Assembly (NCBI RefSeq): GCF_901709675.1
Contig: NC_051093.1
Span: 5,539,053-5,603,052, forward strand
Direction of reading: 5' to 3'
Length of the DNA: 64,000 nucleotides
Source of the DNA: Syngnathus acus
Lineage: Eukaryota > Chordata > Actinopteri > Syngnathiformes > Syngnathidae
The notes under the pieces were generated by a model that saw only the letters and a program-made list of their open reading frames with translations, was not told the DNA's origin and searched no databases. Positions 14,001 through 25,763 of the stretch are shown piece after piece (position 1 is the stretch's first letter; every line of letters begins with the position of its first letter). A program made the position numbers and the translations under genes.

Positions 14001-14929
14001 GAAGGAGGGTGAGTGGTCTGCAGGGGGGGGGGAGAACAAAAGCATAGATCATCTGTACAGTATAGTTCAGTACATTGAGTGTACACGTGAAAATGTATTT
14101 TTGTGTAACTGGCATGGTGAGTCAGCAGAGTTGCATGAACTCAACATCTTATTTATTTCTTTGGGCTATAATTTTGGCTGTTCAGCCACGTCCTACTGTG
14201 CAGTGGTGAGTTGCATCTGGGGGCCCCAAGTATTTAGGAGGACCCATGTAAAGACCCCCACCCTCTCCTCCGGACCCTCAAAATATGGGCATCCCTAACC
14301 TACAGAACCCTTGTCAATAACTTTAACTTAATCTAGAACTGAGATGGCGGTACGCGGGCTCCCCCTGGTGGCAGGCAAAAGGCATAACGTTAGTGTCCTT
14401 TTTTTCTCTCTGCTTCAGTGAAGCAGGACTAAAATGTTAACACACCACTAGATGGCGCAACTCTCTCGAATTGATTTTCAACATGGCCACGCACAAATTG
14501 TTTTCACATTAACATGACCGTAAAAACATATTCTTGCAGATTGGCGCCAATTTTTAAACAAAATACTACAAAAATAATTTCAGGAGTTAATATTTCCAGA
14601 AAATTGGCACCACTCAAAATTTATCTCAAACTATCCTTCAGATTCTTTTGAATTTGCTTAATGCACTTTAATGCTCGCTCGGCTCCCCGCAATGTTTTGT
14701 TTACTGTGACGTGATTGTGGTGGTGATGGCGGCAGGTAAACGAGCTTCCCCTGCAGCGGCATCCACCTGGGTGGCGTTCATTGACTGTGGGAGGGCACCT
14801 CAACTCATAAAGTGGAGAGCGACTCCAGTGAGGACGATAGATACGTCACCCTCCTGCCTCCCCCTCCCGCCTTAAAGAGGCGAGCCGGCCAACACGGCTC
14901 GGACTTTCTCCTTGGGCAGAATCAGCGCG

Positions 14930-14932
14930 ATG
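14930..14932 (+). promoter_or_regulatory. Upstream out-of-frame ATG overlapping the wnt9b start
   Basis: An ATG 26 bp before the wnt9b start has G at -3 and lies in a different frame. Its reading frame runs through the wnt9b start and past exon 1. If the transcript begins upstream of it, as the GC-rich 5' flank suggests, it would act as an overlapping upstream ORF that lowers wnt9b translation. The transcription start is not known. Confidence 0.35.
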
Positions 14933-14955
14933 AAGAGCAGAACCGAGCCGGCAAC

Positions 14956-17900
14956 ATGCGCTCTAGGCTCCCGCGGACCGCCTGCCTACTGCGCCTGGTT
15001 GCACTCTGCATCATTCTGTCGCACAGCGCGGCTTACTTTGGGTCAGCAAACCTTTTCACTTGTTGCTTTCCAAATGTTTCGAGAGGCGCTAAATGAGAAA
15101 TGCACGCGTTAAATCTGCATTTGGAATTGTATTTGATCTCCTTTTGGTCGCAGCTTGAAGGGCAGGTTTCTCCTGCACGCACCTTGTTGCTGGTGTGGTT
15201 GTTAGTTTTGTTGCTGTTGCGTTATAATGCGGTGCGTTTAACTTTGATTTATAATTTGTTGTCTTGGAAAGTGATTCCAATTCTATTTTTTTGTGTTACG
15301 TACGTGACTTTAGTTGTGAATTGGCATCGCAGCAAAATTAAATTCAACTGAAGCTTGAGTATAGTTTGTCAACTTTGTACAAGTGAACATGATCACAATA
15401 TAGTAATACAAAAACCTTTTGTTATTTTCGTTTTATAAAAATATATAATTTGAACAAATCCAAATCAGTGCAATAAGCCAATAAAGGTTTTAGCTAGTAC
15501 ATGAAAGTATTTGTGCAAACTTAATTATAAAAACCTTTATGGTCTAAAAAAGCAAGCTTTCTTGTCAAGTGAAAATATTTCAACAAAATGACAATGATTC
15601 CGATCAATAGAATTCCTTGTTTCGTGGCTTTTTAAACGTGAAAATATTTTATCTAAGTGTATGACACTAATTTATATTAGTAGAAGTCATTCTAAAATAA
15701 AGCTTCTTTAATGTCAAAACAATTTTAATTTAATAATACTTATTATTGAGTGTGCTGTAATATAAAAACATGATTTGTTACTGAGATTTTTTATTTTATT
15801 AAACTGATCATGTTACTTTGATTATTAATATAAAAACATGTTTTTAGCATTTTCTATTACTTGACTGTATGATACTTAGTGATTACATATTGTGTTTAGT
15901 ATCTGAATGTTTTTTTTGACCAACATACCTGTGTAGTTCAGCCTTTTTTTTTTGTGTGTTCACATCTAGGCTGACAGGGCGGGAGCCCCTGGTCTTCCTG
16001 CCTGGCCACTTCTCCAACGAGCCGGCGACAGGCAAGGCCCATCTGAAGCAGTGCGAGCAAATGGTGCTTTCCCGGCGGCAGAAGAGGCTGTGCCGACGCG
16101 AGCCCGGCTTGGCCGAGACCCTTCGCGAGTCGGTGCGCCTCAGCCTGCTGGAGTGCCGCTACCAGTTCCGCAACGAGCGTTGGAACTGCAGCCTGGATGG
16201 CCGGGGGAGCCTCCTGAAGAGAGGTAGGGAACCTGTGACCTCGCGAGAACATTGTGGCGTCTCTTCTTCTCCTTATCACTCACATGGACAGACACCTGAA
16301 GAGGATATAAGACAATAGACAATCATGCAACAATCCGGGCAGGCCGCATTATTAGGTACTAGGGGTGTAACCAAAAAACGATTTGAATCGGAAAATCTTT
16401 TGTCCGTACACAAACTTGTCATTCGTATCTTATATTACCTCCTCCTACTTAAAGTGTTTGTATGACTTAGATTTTGGTAACCTTTTTAGTAACTCAATTT
16501 TAGTAACCTTTCAGATGTTTTACGGTTAACCAATCAATCAGCGATCACTTCGAGTTCAAAAGAAAATGTCCGTGCAGCTGCGAGTTGAGCCTGAATCAAA
16601 CACCACTGCGACATCTGCATATCAACATGTTGGCTGGATGAACAGGTCAGCAAGGAAGTAATGAGGGAGTGAGGTTGCCAACAAATGGCGGCCGTGGTAG
16701 CGGTGGTGGCGTCGGAGACCTCTGAAGTCCCGTGTGGTTATTTTTATCCGCCAGGAAAAGCGGCCAATTCCCAGAGGAAAAGGGTGGCGCGATTGCCTAC
16801 TTTCATGTGGGAAAAGGCTGCGTCTTAGTCAAAATAATAATTAATTGGATCAAAATAGACACGCCGGGCCGATATCTCAGGGATCACGCAAATAACAGAG
16901 TGTGACACGGAGAACACGGGTCAGAGGAGGATGATACGATGACATGACAACATGGCGTACGCTTTGTAAACATTTGGGTTTACAAATATATTCAAGGGTA
17001 TTCGGGATTTCTGTGTGTTTAGCGCTATGACCAAAATCGCTAGCTGACTAGCTAGCACGCTAGTTAACTCTGATTCAGTTTTTTGCCAATAAGAAGGTGA
17101 AAACTGCTGGCTACGGTGGGGCACTTTTTGACTTGCCCCAAGTGTAAAAATCGCCTCTGAAGCTTTTCACTCTGGTTCGTTCCAGCTTTCAAAGAGACGG
17201 CCTTTCTCCTGGCGGTTTCGTCGGCGGCGTTAACCCACGCCCTCGCCAAAGCGTGCAGCTCGGGTCGCATGGAGCGCTGCACCTGCGACGACTCGCCCGG
17301 CATTCAACACCGGGAGGCTTGGCAATGGGGGGTGTGCGGCGACAACCTCAAGTACAGCACCAAGTTCCTCAAGAGGTTCCTGAGCCAGAAGAGGGTCAGC
17401 AAGGACTTGAGAGCTCAAGTGGACGCCCACAATGTCAATGTGGGAATTCGGGTGAGTACGCAGCGCCTCAATAGAAAAAAAAAAATCTTCTTAACTCTAC
17501 CTGCACCATGAGAAGAGACTAGACTTGGTTTTAAGTCAGTAAGACGAGAACCGGAGCCAGGTGTTCTCAGACATGATAAAGCTTGCTGTGCGGGCTGACT
17601 ACAAATTAAAGGTCTTATATCGCAGAGGGAGCGACTTTAACCACGGCCTCTTTTTTAATATACGAGCAAGCGATTTTTTTCCCTCGTACTAAATCACTTG
17701 CACTCACCATAAATCCCGCCTAATGTTGGTAACCACCACTGTGGCGCTCTGAGATCGACAAGAAACGCCCGGGGGTCTTTCACCCATGAAACCAAAACAC
17801 AAAAACAGGAAGAAACAAGGGCAGCTAACTTATCTGAGTTGACTGTTTTCCTGACTTTACGCTGATGTGGTCTGAGAAGAGAGCATGGCCCCTCCAGCCA

Positions 17901-18974
17901 CCCACCCATCTCTCAGTAGTAGTACTCACAAGCCCCCCCTGAGGGTTTCATACCTGCAGAGGGAGGAACTAAGCAGATCTTTTCGACCCCAAAGTACCCC
18001 GGGGCCTGTCGGACTAACCCCCGTGCTATCTGACCTGTCTCTGGCCCTCGCCAAGACAGATGGCTGAGTGATGGAGCGAACAAATCAGGGGTACCCCTCC
18101 ATGTTCTAGTTTTTGGGGGCGGTTGGTTGAAATTGGTTACGTGAGCAGCTCGGAAAGGGAGGAGGAGAGATTCCAGCATTTGCAACACGAGTCCTGCCAC
18201 GCCTCGGGCTTGAGGAACGAGACATGCGAAGTAGACAGTACTAGTCGTAACAGAGCCCGAGCTGTCCGGGTGAGAGATGTGAGCCAAATGAAATACGACA
18301 GTTGTCCTCCATCCATTATGTTAGAGTTTCCAGCGAGTGAAGCAGAAACATTCTGAGAAGGTGCAGCCGACCGCCTTCAGGAAACCGTCCGCCTTCGTGC
18401 AGATAGACCTCCCAGATAAGAGGCCAGGTAATGAATCAAAGCCAGAGAACTGACATCTCTGTTTTTTTTCCCCCCCCCCTGTCTACCCCCCTTCTTGCGC
18501 TGTCTGTCCAAGGCGGTAAAGAGCGGCCTCAAGACCACCTGCAAGTGTCACGGGGTATCCGGCTCCTGCGCCATACGGACTTGCTGGAAGCAGCTGTCCC
18601 CGTTCCACGACACGGGCCGGCTGCTCAAGTACCGCTACGACACAGCCATGCGGGTTCTCAGCGTCACCAACGTGGCAACCGGCGAGAGCGAGCTAGCGGG
18701 GCCGCGTCGCCACAGCCAGAGTCTCCGCACCACCGATTTGGTCTACCTGGAGGAGTCGCCCAGCTTTTGCCGGCCCTCGCGCTACTCGGCGGGCACGGGC
18801 GGACGCTCGTGCGCCAAAGACACCAGCTGTCAGAACCTGTGCTGCGGCCGCGGCTACAACACGGCCATGCGCCTCACCAGCCTCTCCTGCCACTGCCAGG
18901 TGCGCTGGTGTTGCCACGTCGAATGCCAGACGTGCGTCCGTGAGGAGGAGGTGTACACCTGCAAGAGCACATAG
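14956..18974 (+). CDS. wnt9b: Wnt-9b secreted signalling protein, complete
   Basis: Secreted Wnt ligand that signals through Frizzled receptors. In vertebrates Wnt9b acts in kidney tubule, craniofacial and urogenital development (family knowledge). Four coding exons: 14956-15041, 15970-16223, 17186-17451 and 18513-18974, all GT-AG with phases that fit, giving 355 aa against 357 in human. Residues 1-25 or so form a signal peptide ending near AAYFG. The conserved FGLTGRE follows across intron 1, and WNCSLDG near residue 100 carries an N-glycosylation site. The [10 protein letters not shown] motif (212-221) holds the Ser (about 218) that is palmitoleoylated in Wnts. The C-terminal Cys-rich lobe ends in VYTCKST. 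Motifs such as [11 protein letters not shown] and [17 protein letters not shown] fit Wnt9b better than Wnt9a, and the neighbour gosr2 agrees. The start is the ATG that opens the signal peptide; there is no earlier in-frame ATG. Confidence 0.96.
17880..18430. other. GC-rich block in wnt9b intron 3, unassigned
   Basis: The right half of intron 3 is clearly GC-richer than introns 1 and 2 and contains no simple repeats. It is partly open on both strands (about 125 codons on minus and 78 on plus), but neither product resembles a family I know. It could be an old mobile-element fragment, a conserved regulatory element or an unlisted exon; the sequence does not decide. Confidence 0.3.
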
Positions 18975-19594
18975 CCCTCGGGATCCTCCAGAACACTGAG
19001 ATCTCCCGGGAATGTGGCAGAAACTTATCAAAGCAGCCACATACGGTATAAACATGGCTGAACTTTGACAGCTGACGGACGACTAATGTTTTCTGGCGTG
19101 GCACGTTTTGGTACATGTCCTTGCCTTTTGTGCAAGTGTTTGCCAATTAAGGCCCTAACAACTCTGTATTTAATTCATCATTCAAAACAATTGATATCAT
19201 TATCCGAGATGGAAGGCTTGGAATAGAAAATTCAAAATGGAGACTACCGCGTTAGCTACGTGAAAAGCTCGACAACAGTGTAAATCACATCGATTGTAAA
19301 CAACAATGGGAGGACACCAAGGATTTGACGATGTTTCTTCCTTGACACATTTTGGTTGTTTTGGTGTTCTAAGAATTTTTCCCAATCTGAAAGAGCTTGT
19401 TGCAATGCAGAAATGTAAATCTTAAAAGCAAATTAAGTTGAGCCTTTCCACTGTAATTCATTTCTTTTGCATGGTGACTGATCCCAATTGATAGTTTGTC
19501 AATGTCCGTTACGAAACACATTATTCTGCGATAATTTTTCCCCAATATTCTGTATCCAAAGGGTACATCACACAGGTTAGCACATTTTCCGAGA

Positions 19595-19600
19595 AATAAA
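19595..19600 (+). promoter_or_regulatory. Candidate polyadenylation signal of wnt9b
   Basis: AATAAA about 620 bp after the wnt9b stop codon. Other copies occur later (for example near 20,487 and 20,654), so the 3' UTR could be longer. Confidence 0.4.
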
Positions 19601-19619
19601 AGCATTTCCTTCACCTGGT

Positions 19620-22600
19620 TTGTGATGGCATAAAATAGCACCCTTGATTTTGAGATTTTCACGTGACTCAGCACATTTTTCTAATGTGCCGGATACACTG
19701 AAAATCCCAAATGAGCATTTCAATCAGGTACTGTTAACCTTTTTAAATGTATCTGATTTACTATTGCTGCTTTTTTTGTAGTTTACGCTCTGAATGAACC
19801 TACCTGTCTGTCTTTCACGTCTGCTGTATTTTTATTTTCGATGTCAATTGAGGGTTAAAAGCACTTACTGCTCTGGTTATGTGCAGTATAGTATATTAAA
19901 AAAACACAGTAGGGAGTTTTTCAAAAAGATCACTGGAGGACATTGTTACTGCGTGCATGTACAGGATGATTATTGTTTGAAAAAAAGAAACCACGCAGGC
20001 TTTTCAGTTGCTCTTATGGAAATGTTTATGGAAATTTTTGAATGGAATGAATGTGTGCCTACAGAGGGGAACTAAAGGAGGTTAACAATGTGGGGATCAA
20101 AAACAACCACGCTTTAAAGTTTAAAATTAGCCCAGAGAATCATTTGTTCTTGTTTAAAGTGTAATTTACCACATATTTACTGTAAACGCTTTCAAAGTGG
20201 CTCCGTAATTGGCCTCCCTATTTTTTCCCTCCCAGTTGCAAATCAAGTGTCCATGTGTGCAGGTCAAAAGAGCCCAAAAGCCTGTAAGACTTTCCAGAAC
20301 ATCAGGGCTCATATTGTTTTCTACCTCACCTTTTCCTCTTTTTTTTTTCTTTTTTGCCAAAGAGCAAGCCCATTGATGAGTGGTGGGTGTTATACTCTCA
20401 TTGAGATAGTCAGTCTTTTGAAATGTTTGTGTCTTTTGAACCTGGTAATATATCTCCCACATGTCAAAAGTGTTTATTTAAAGCAAACAAATAAATGGAC
20501 AAATGTTTGTAAGAGACTTGTGTCAGCGATGTCAATGACGTACGTTAGCATTAGCGATTTTGGCATCTCGACAGGTGTTGTGCCTTTGGCCATCTGCAAC
20601 GTGATGATGATGATGATGATCACAACCAAGACGATAACGCTGAGGAATGTGGCAAATAAACACGTGCAGTCAACCCGGCCGTTTACGCGCGTGAATCACA
20701 AACTTTGTTATTGTTTTTTTTAGGAGCTTTTGATGTCACTCTCAAAAGGCAGTGATTAGGCGCTATTATTCCTCGTTAGAACTTCGACAAGGGCCCGCTG
20801 TAATAAGTGGAGCTAAGACAAATTGTTCTCTATTAGCACAATAGCTAACCACATTTGTTATTGTCGACAGACCAAACACAACTGATTCCTCCAAATTAAT
20901 CTGTATATGATAATAATGTTGTATAAACATCCCTTGCGGAATTTATGCACTTCCATTGTCTCATACTGAGGCCTATTTAGTTTTACTACTCATAATAATA
21001 ATAATATAACAACAGCAACAATAATCATAATAATCATAATAACTTGGATTTATATAGTTCTAACAAGGAACACCAACAATTCGGATTAGCAAAAATGGTT
21101 CACACCAATTAGGGCTTTAACTAAGTCAAGAAAATAGAATAGATGTGAAAATATATTTGTTATGTATCATTATAACAATTTGATATTCAACCCTTCACTT
21201 TGAAGCTGTTTTTTGCAACATAATTCATTTCCCCTTCCTTCAAAGACGAAAAGTCAGAAAGCACCTGAATGCGCGTCATTCTTCTCGCCGGTGCCGAGGT
21301 TAAACAAGTTCACAGACTAGCCCACTAGACAAGTGGATCACTGCATTATAATATCTCAAATCAATATTTAACTTAAATCGACGTGACTGGTGGATAAGGA
21401 AGGAGATGAGGGGCCTTTTTTTTGGCTGTTGTCGGACATCAAGGAGGAAAACGAGGATGAGGGGTAGAGACCCCCACGAGGCAAACACACAAACACGCAG
21501 ACACACACACTTTCCCCATGCTGCTTGTTGTTATTGTTTTATAATGAACTCCTAAAGCCTTCATTTCCCTTCTACAACCCGAGCCAAGAGGGCGCTTCGG
21601 AGTCTACCGCGGGATTCGCACGCACAAGCCCCCGTGGCACTGAGTGGGGGTGAGAGGGGGTTAGACGTGGCCTTGCGACGCAATATCAATGTCTGTGTGT
21701 GCCTGACATCATGCAGGTGAAAGTAGAAACAGGTTTTTGCATATGTGTGCACACCTGTGGTCACCTCAGCAGGAGGGCAGGTGATATGTAAGAGGGCGTG
21801 TTTGTATTTGGGTTCTTCAGTGCGGGCGTGAGGCTAGGCTAGGCTAAGCCACGGCCAAAGCCGCTTACTGTATTTTCTCTAAATTTGTTTCATGTCATTC
21901 AGCTTCAGTGGGTCCGTCGAGTTATTCTTGCTCTGCATAATACTGTAAAAGCGTATTTTCTCGCCGTAGCTAGCATTGCTCGGAGGTTGATACGTGACTT
22001 ATTTATGTGTGGGCGGCTCAGCGAGGCGTGCAGGTTTGTTCGACGCTTTGGCTCAAGGACACAAAGCCTTGGTTCCTCATCTGTAATTGGAACCTCGAAG
22101 CCTCGGGTGAGGGGGAAAACAGAATAACACCTAAAACCTGACCGAGACTTCCGCCTCGACAAGTGCTTGATAGCCTCAGTGCTAATCCCAACCTCAGTGC
22201 TAATTCAACTGTAACGTTGACGTGTTTAAGAAAAAAAAACAAATGAGGGGGGAAAAAAATAACGGGAAAATTACAGACACAGTCCACAGAATACAGCATT
22301 GGGCAGGAATTTAGGAATGAGTAATGCAATTGCTCAACCCACAACATGAACATGCACTGCCTCGGGCCATGACAAGGTTGAGTGCATACCTCCATTGGAG
22401 GAAGGGAGGGGGGGGGTGACAAGGTGGGTGGTGTTTTGGGGCGCTGGGTCAGGTACGGTGGCTGACGAGGTCATGCACTTACAAAAAAATAATAATAATT
22501 TTCCAAGAATCATAAACGTCCACATATTAAAATGAAGAATAATTGAGACTGAATTTCTCCTTAAAAGATAATTAAATTATACATAATATAAATACTATAC

Positions 22601-25480
22601 AGTATATACATGTAAACTGGATCCATTTTACAAACATTATAAAATGCTCTGTTCTTCTACATTTCCCACGGCATGGATGCCCTGGAGAATTTATGATGAC
22701 CACACAGGCACACAAATTTACACACACGCTGTATGACAACTGTAGCATATACGGCAGGGAAATCCTGGGAAAGCAGTTCCCATGCCGCTGCTCTTGCACA
22801 CCTGCAGCAACAACAACAAGACGGCCGGTATCGTCGGACATGATAACGCTTTTGTGCGCTTTCATAACTCGCTCCCTGCGCCGTGCTACTCCTCTCAACT
22901 ACTCACTGGCTTAGTCACAAGCCTCCATTACAACCAATACCAACGCATCCTGGCATCAACACGGTCCAAGAGGGGAAAAACACACTGATAAAAGGAAGAA
23001 GAAGACCTTGTGTCTGGAATGTTGGCGGCACAATCGTGTTGTCAGTTGGGTCGGGCCACTTTATTCGGTATAGATGCAAAATTAAAGGGCTCTATCAAAA
23101 TTCTATATTGTTTGATTCAATTGAAAGAAATTAATTTTTTCTCATGTGCAGTGATGTCGAACCTCACTTGCATCACACTGTTCCTAATATTCTGACCGTC
23201 TCACGTAGCTCAATGCTCGACGGGACTTGAGATGCTGAGGGTAAAGGGCAGACTTTTTATCTAGCGAGGGGGTTCGGTGTTGTGTTGATGCTGACCGTTT
23301 ACATCCTACCGCGGGCCGACAAGACCACAGGACCCGCTCTACCGCATAACATCAAAGATAAACATAGACTGCACACAAAGACGCCATGTTTGTTGCAACT
23401 GGAGATTGCTTTTTGGGTATCTGGAATGGATTCATTCAATTTACATTATTTCCAATGAGAAATACTTTTTTTTTGCATGCTTGAGGTTTAGTCCCTTTTT
23501 GGAACAGATCACGAAAACATCATTAATATTGTGCCTACCAGTGTGAGTGCGTGTGTAGCTAAGGGAAAGCCTGAACCTGAGCTGTCAAGCAACCATCTCT
23601 CAAGTGTCACAGGTGGTGTAGCCACAGGGCCGTGCGTGTGTGTGTGTGTGTGTGTGCGCGCGCATAGAAGTGAGTGCGTGTGACTGACAGCTCGATGTGA
23701 TGGTCTCAGCCGCTGTCGGAAGGAGGGAAAGCCGATCAGCTCAATCAGAACATGACTCACCCGTTTTTTCCCAGCAGAACTCCAGTCGGCCCGGGCCAGG
23801 CCAGGCGAGGTTCTGACAGGCCCCGTTTTTGCTCTCATTCAGCGTCTCGTCACAGCGGCTTCAAAGTGGAGTCGATGGTCTCCCTCGGGGGGGAAATGAG
23901 AAGATCAGTATGCCTTTAAAAAAATGAGTGGTATCCAAAAAATTGTGGCGCCGAAGGCCTTTTTTTTCCCTCCTCCTCCTCCTCTCATAATTGTCTTCTT
24001 TACTTCAGTCAGTTTCTTTGACGAGTAATTGAGGGGTTATGATCTATTACAGTGACTGGCAAACTTCCTTTTCTTACCCTTAACATGGTACTCAGAGAAA
24101 TGCATTTAACACTAGAAAATTATTGTAGCGCTTTTTTTCAACCTGAGTGCCTTTTTCTGGGTTTGCACGCATTAATTCTGTATTATGTTTAAAATACGCA
24201 ATCGTCATTATCAATTTATTTCATTGACTTTCACATTATATTTAACATTATATTTCTTTGCTGCTGGCTTGGACAGTGCATTAAAGTGACTCAGGTACCA
24301 AATTTGGTGTTCACCCAAAATAAGCCAGAATCAGAAGCAGGTAACCTTAACAAATGTGCAACGCTAAACTGCTGAGTTTTCTTGCACCTAATGGAGGCCG
24401 AACATGGCGTCCAGTGGACCTCTGTCTTGCTCAGGAATGGAACTGGCTTCTCTTAAGCAACCAGACCCGATTTCAATGTCATTTCATCCACTCCAATGCC
24501 TCCCAAATCAAAATAGTAGGTTGTTAAAGGCAGACATTTTGATACAATGCATCACAATAAATGGAGGACAAAAAATGGGCTTCCTTGGTGGAGGTAAGGT
24601 GGGATGAGATACCTTTTGACACACCTGCAGTCTGGACAGTTGCTTGTGCCCGTGGTGCACAGGTGTGGAGGCAAAGCAGTAAGCTCATCTCATCCTTTCC
24701 TCAGGGGCTGAAAGATAAAGAAAGACAGAGCGACTGAAAGAAAGAAAAGAACCCCGCGACCTTGAGACGAGGGGGGGTGAACGCTCCCATGTGGACCTCA
24801 GCGAGTTGACAAGGGCCTTCATTTGGCGCTTCCCTACGCCGCGGGGGGATGTGTTATGACAACCGAGGAGAAGAAAAAAAAAAAAAAAAAGGGAGCAAGA
24901 AGTGGCATGAATGCATCTCCAGAGTTTTTGACAGTTTCATAGCCTGGAGATACACGCAGCCATCAAGTCAAGCACCATCTGTCTGGCTCCACTTGTTGAT
25001 GGCTGTGCCCGATGAGGTAAACAAATATTAAAAAGAGGAGCTTGTAAGAGCTCGTTCATAGATTTCACTGGAATAATTAACCCCCTTGCCTTAAAATTAG
25101 TTGACAGGATGATGGAGGACGAAGATGAGTGAAGTGCGGTTTTGGCTTGGGAATCAGTTTTCCACCTGAGGAACAGTTGTGAAATGTCTGTTGGGAAGTC
25201 CCATCATTGAATATCACAAACTCTTCCAAGACAGTGCTGTGGTTGTAAGCTTACCCCACTTTTAGGAAACATTAGGCCAAACAGGGCTATTTATTAAAAT
25301 AGAGCGTCTCTTTATTACCAGACAGCTTAGCTAGCCCGAGGACGAATGTCAAATGATTCTTTCTCGTCATCTTAAACTGTCGTATAGCATCGTTTAATCC
25401 CCAACAATGCCCCCTTTACAGTTGAGAACCAAATAAAACATACATAAATACAATTTAAACGCTAAAAACCGCGTTTCAAA
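19620..25480. other. Intergenic spacer between wnt9b and gosr2
   Basis: No family-like protein and no exon chain was seen. The spacer holds a (GATGAT)n run at 20,602-20,620, a GT repeat at 23,632-23,663, an A17 run at 24,874-24,890 and several T-rich runs. The open stretches seen here are short and lack splice logic. Confidence 0.6.
23632..23663 (+). repeat. (GT)n microsatellite ending in GCGCGC
   Basis: Perfect alternation of GT that passes into GCGCGCGC, in the wnt9b-gosr2 spacer. Confidence 0.9.
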
Positions 25481-25506
25481 TGCTTCAACTATTAAGTTAC
25501 CTTTCC

Positions 25507-25574
25507 AAGATGGCGGCAGGCGTGTTCGCGCTTCTTCAGCGCCGCTCATCAATTTCCGTTTTGACGTGACGTCA
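25507..25574 (+). promoter_or_regulatory. gosr2 promoter elements: YY1 and CRE motifs
   Basis: AAGATGGCGGC at 25,507-25,517 matches the YY1 consensus common in TATA-less housekeeping promoters. TGACGTCA at 25,567-25,574 is a full palindromic cAMP-response element, and CTTCCG (ETS-type) words follow. All lie about 190-260 bp upstream of the gosr2 ATG, with no TATA box nearby. This fits a broadly expressed secretory-pathway gene; binding is inferred from motif match only. Confidence 0.6.
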
Positions 25575-25763
25575 CTGCATTTCCGCTTCCCACTTCCGTA
25601 CACAAATGCTGATGACGTGTGCTTTCCTTCAGCGCTACCTCGAACTAGCTAACTTTCCTCCCCTTAGTTGCACGCCGAGGAACGATAAAGACGAAAAGAT
25701 ATATGTAAATCAATTTATAAAAACAACCAAATAAGCTAGGACCTCGGCAAGTGGCTGTCGAAG

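Larger units (their letters stand above)
1..14700. other. Intergenic upstream flank of wnt9b, no gene recognised
   Basis: No open stretch in any frame resembles a known protein family, and none has a convincing chain of exons with matching phases. In several vertebrates wnt3 lies head-to-head with wnt9b, so I looked for Wnt3-like coding sequence on the minus strand and saw none. The wnt3 coding exons are therefore absent here or lie further left. The stretch holds an AT-rich block (2,560-2,880), a GT/GA-rich block (10.9-11.1 kb) and GC-richer non-repetitive patches (about 3.0-3.3, 5.2-5.8, 8.8-9.0 and 9.4-9.7 kb). The patches could be regulatory elements of wnt9b or wnt3, but this is inference from composition only. 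Confidence 0.6.

Noticed and set aside
1-14900. Expected wnt3 coding exons head-to-head with wnt9b
   Set aside because: No Wnt3-like sequence in any frame; wnt3, if linked, must start beyond the left edge or have only undetected non-coding parts here.
16350-16400. Possible mobile-element end (TAGGGGTGTAACC...)
   Set aside because: It resembles starts of some fish repeats, but no matching inverted end or body was found nearby.
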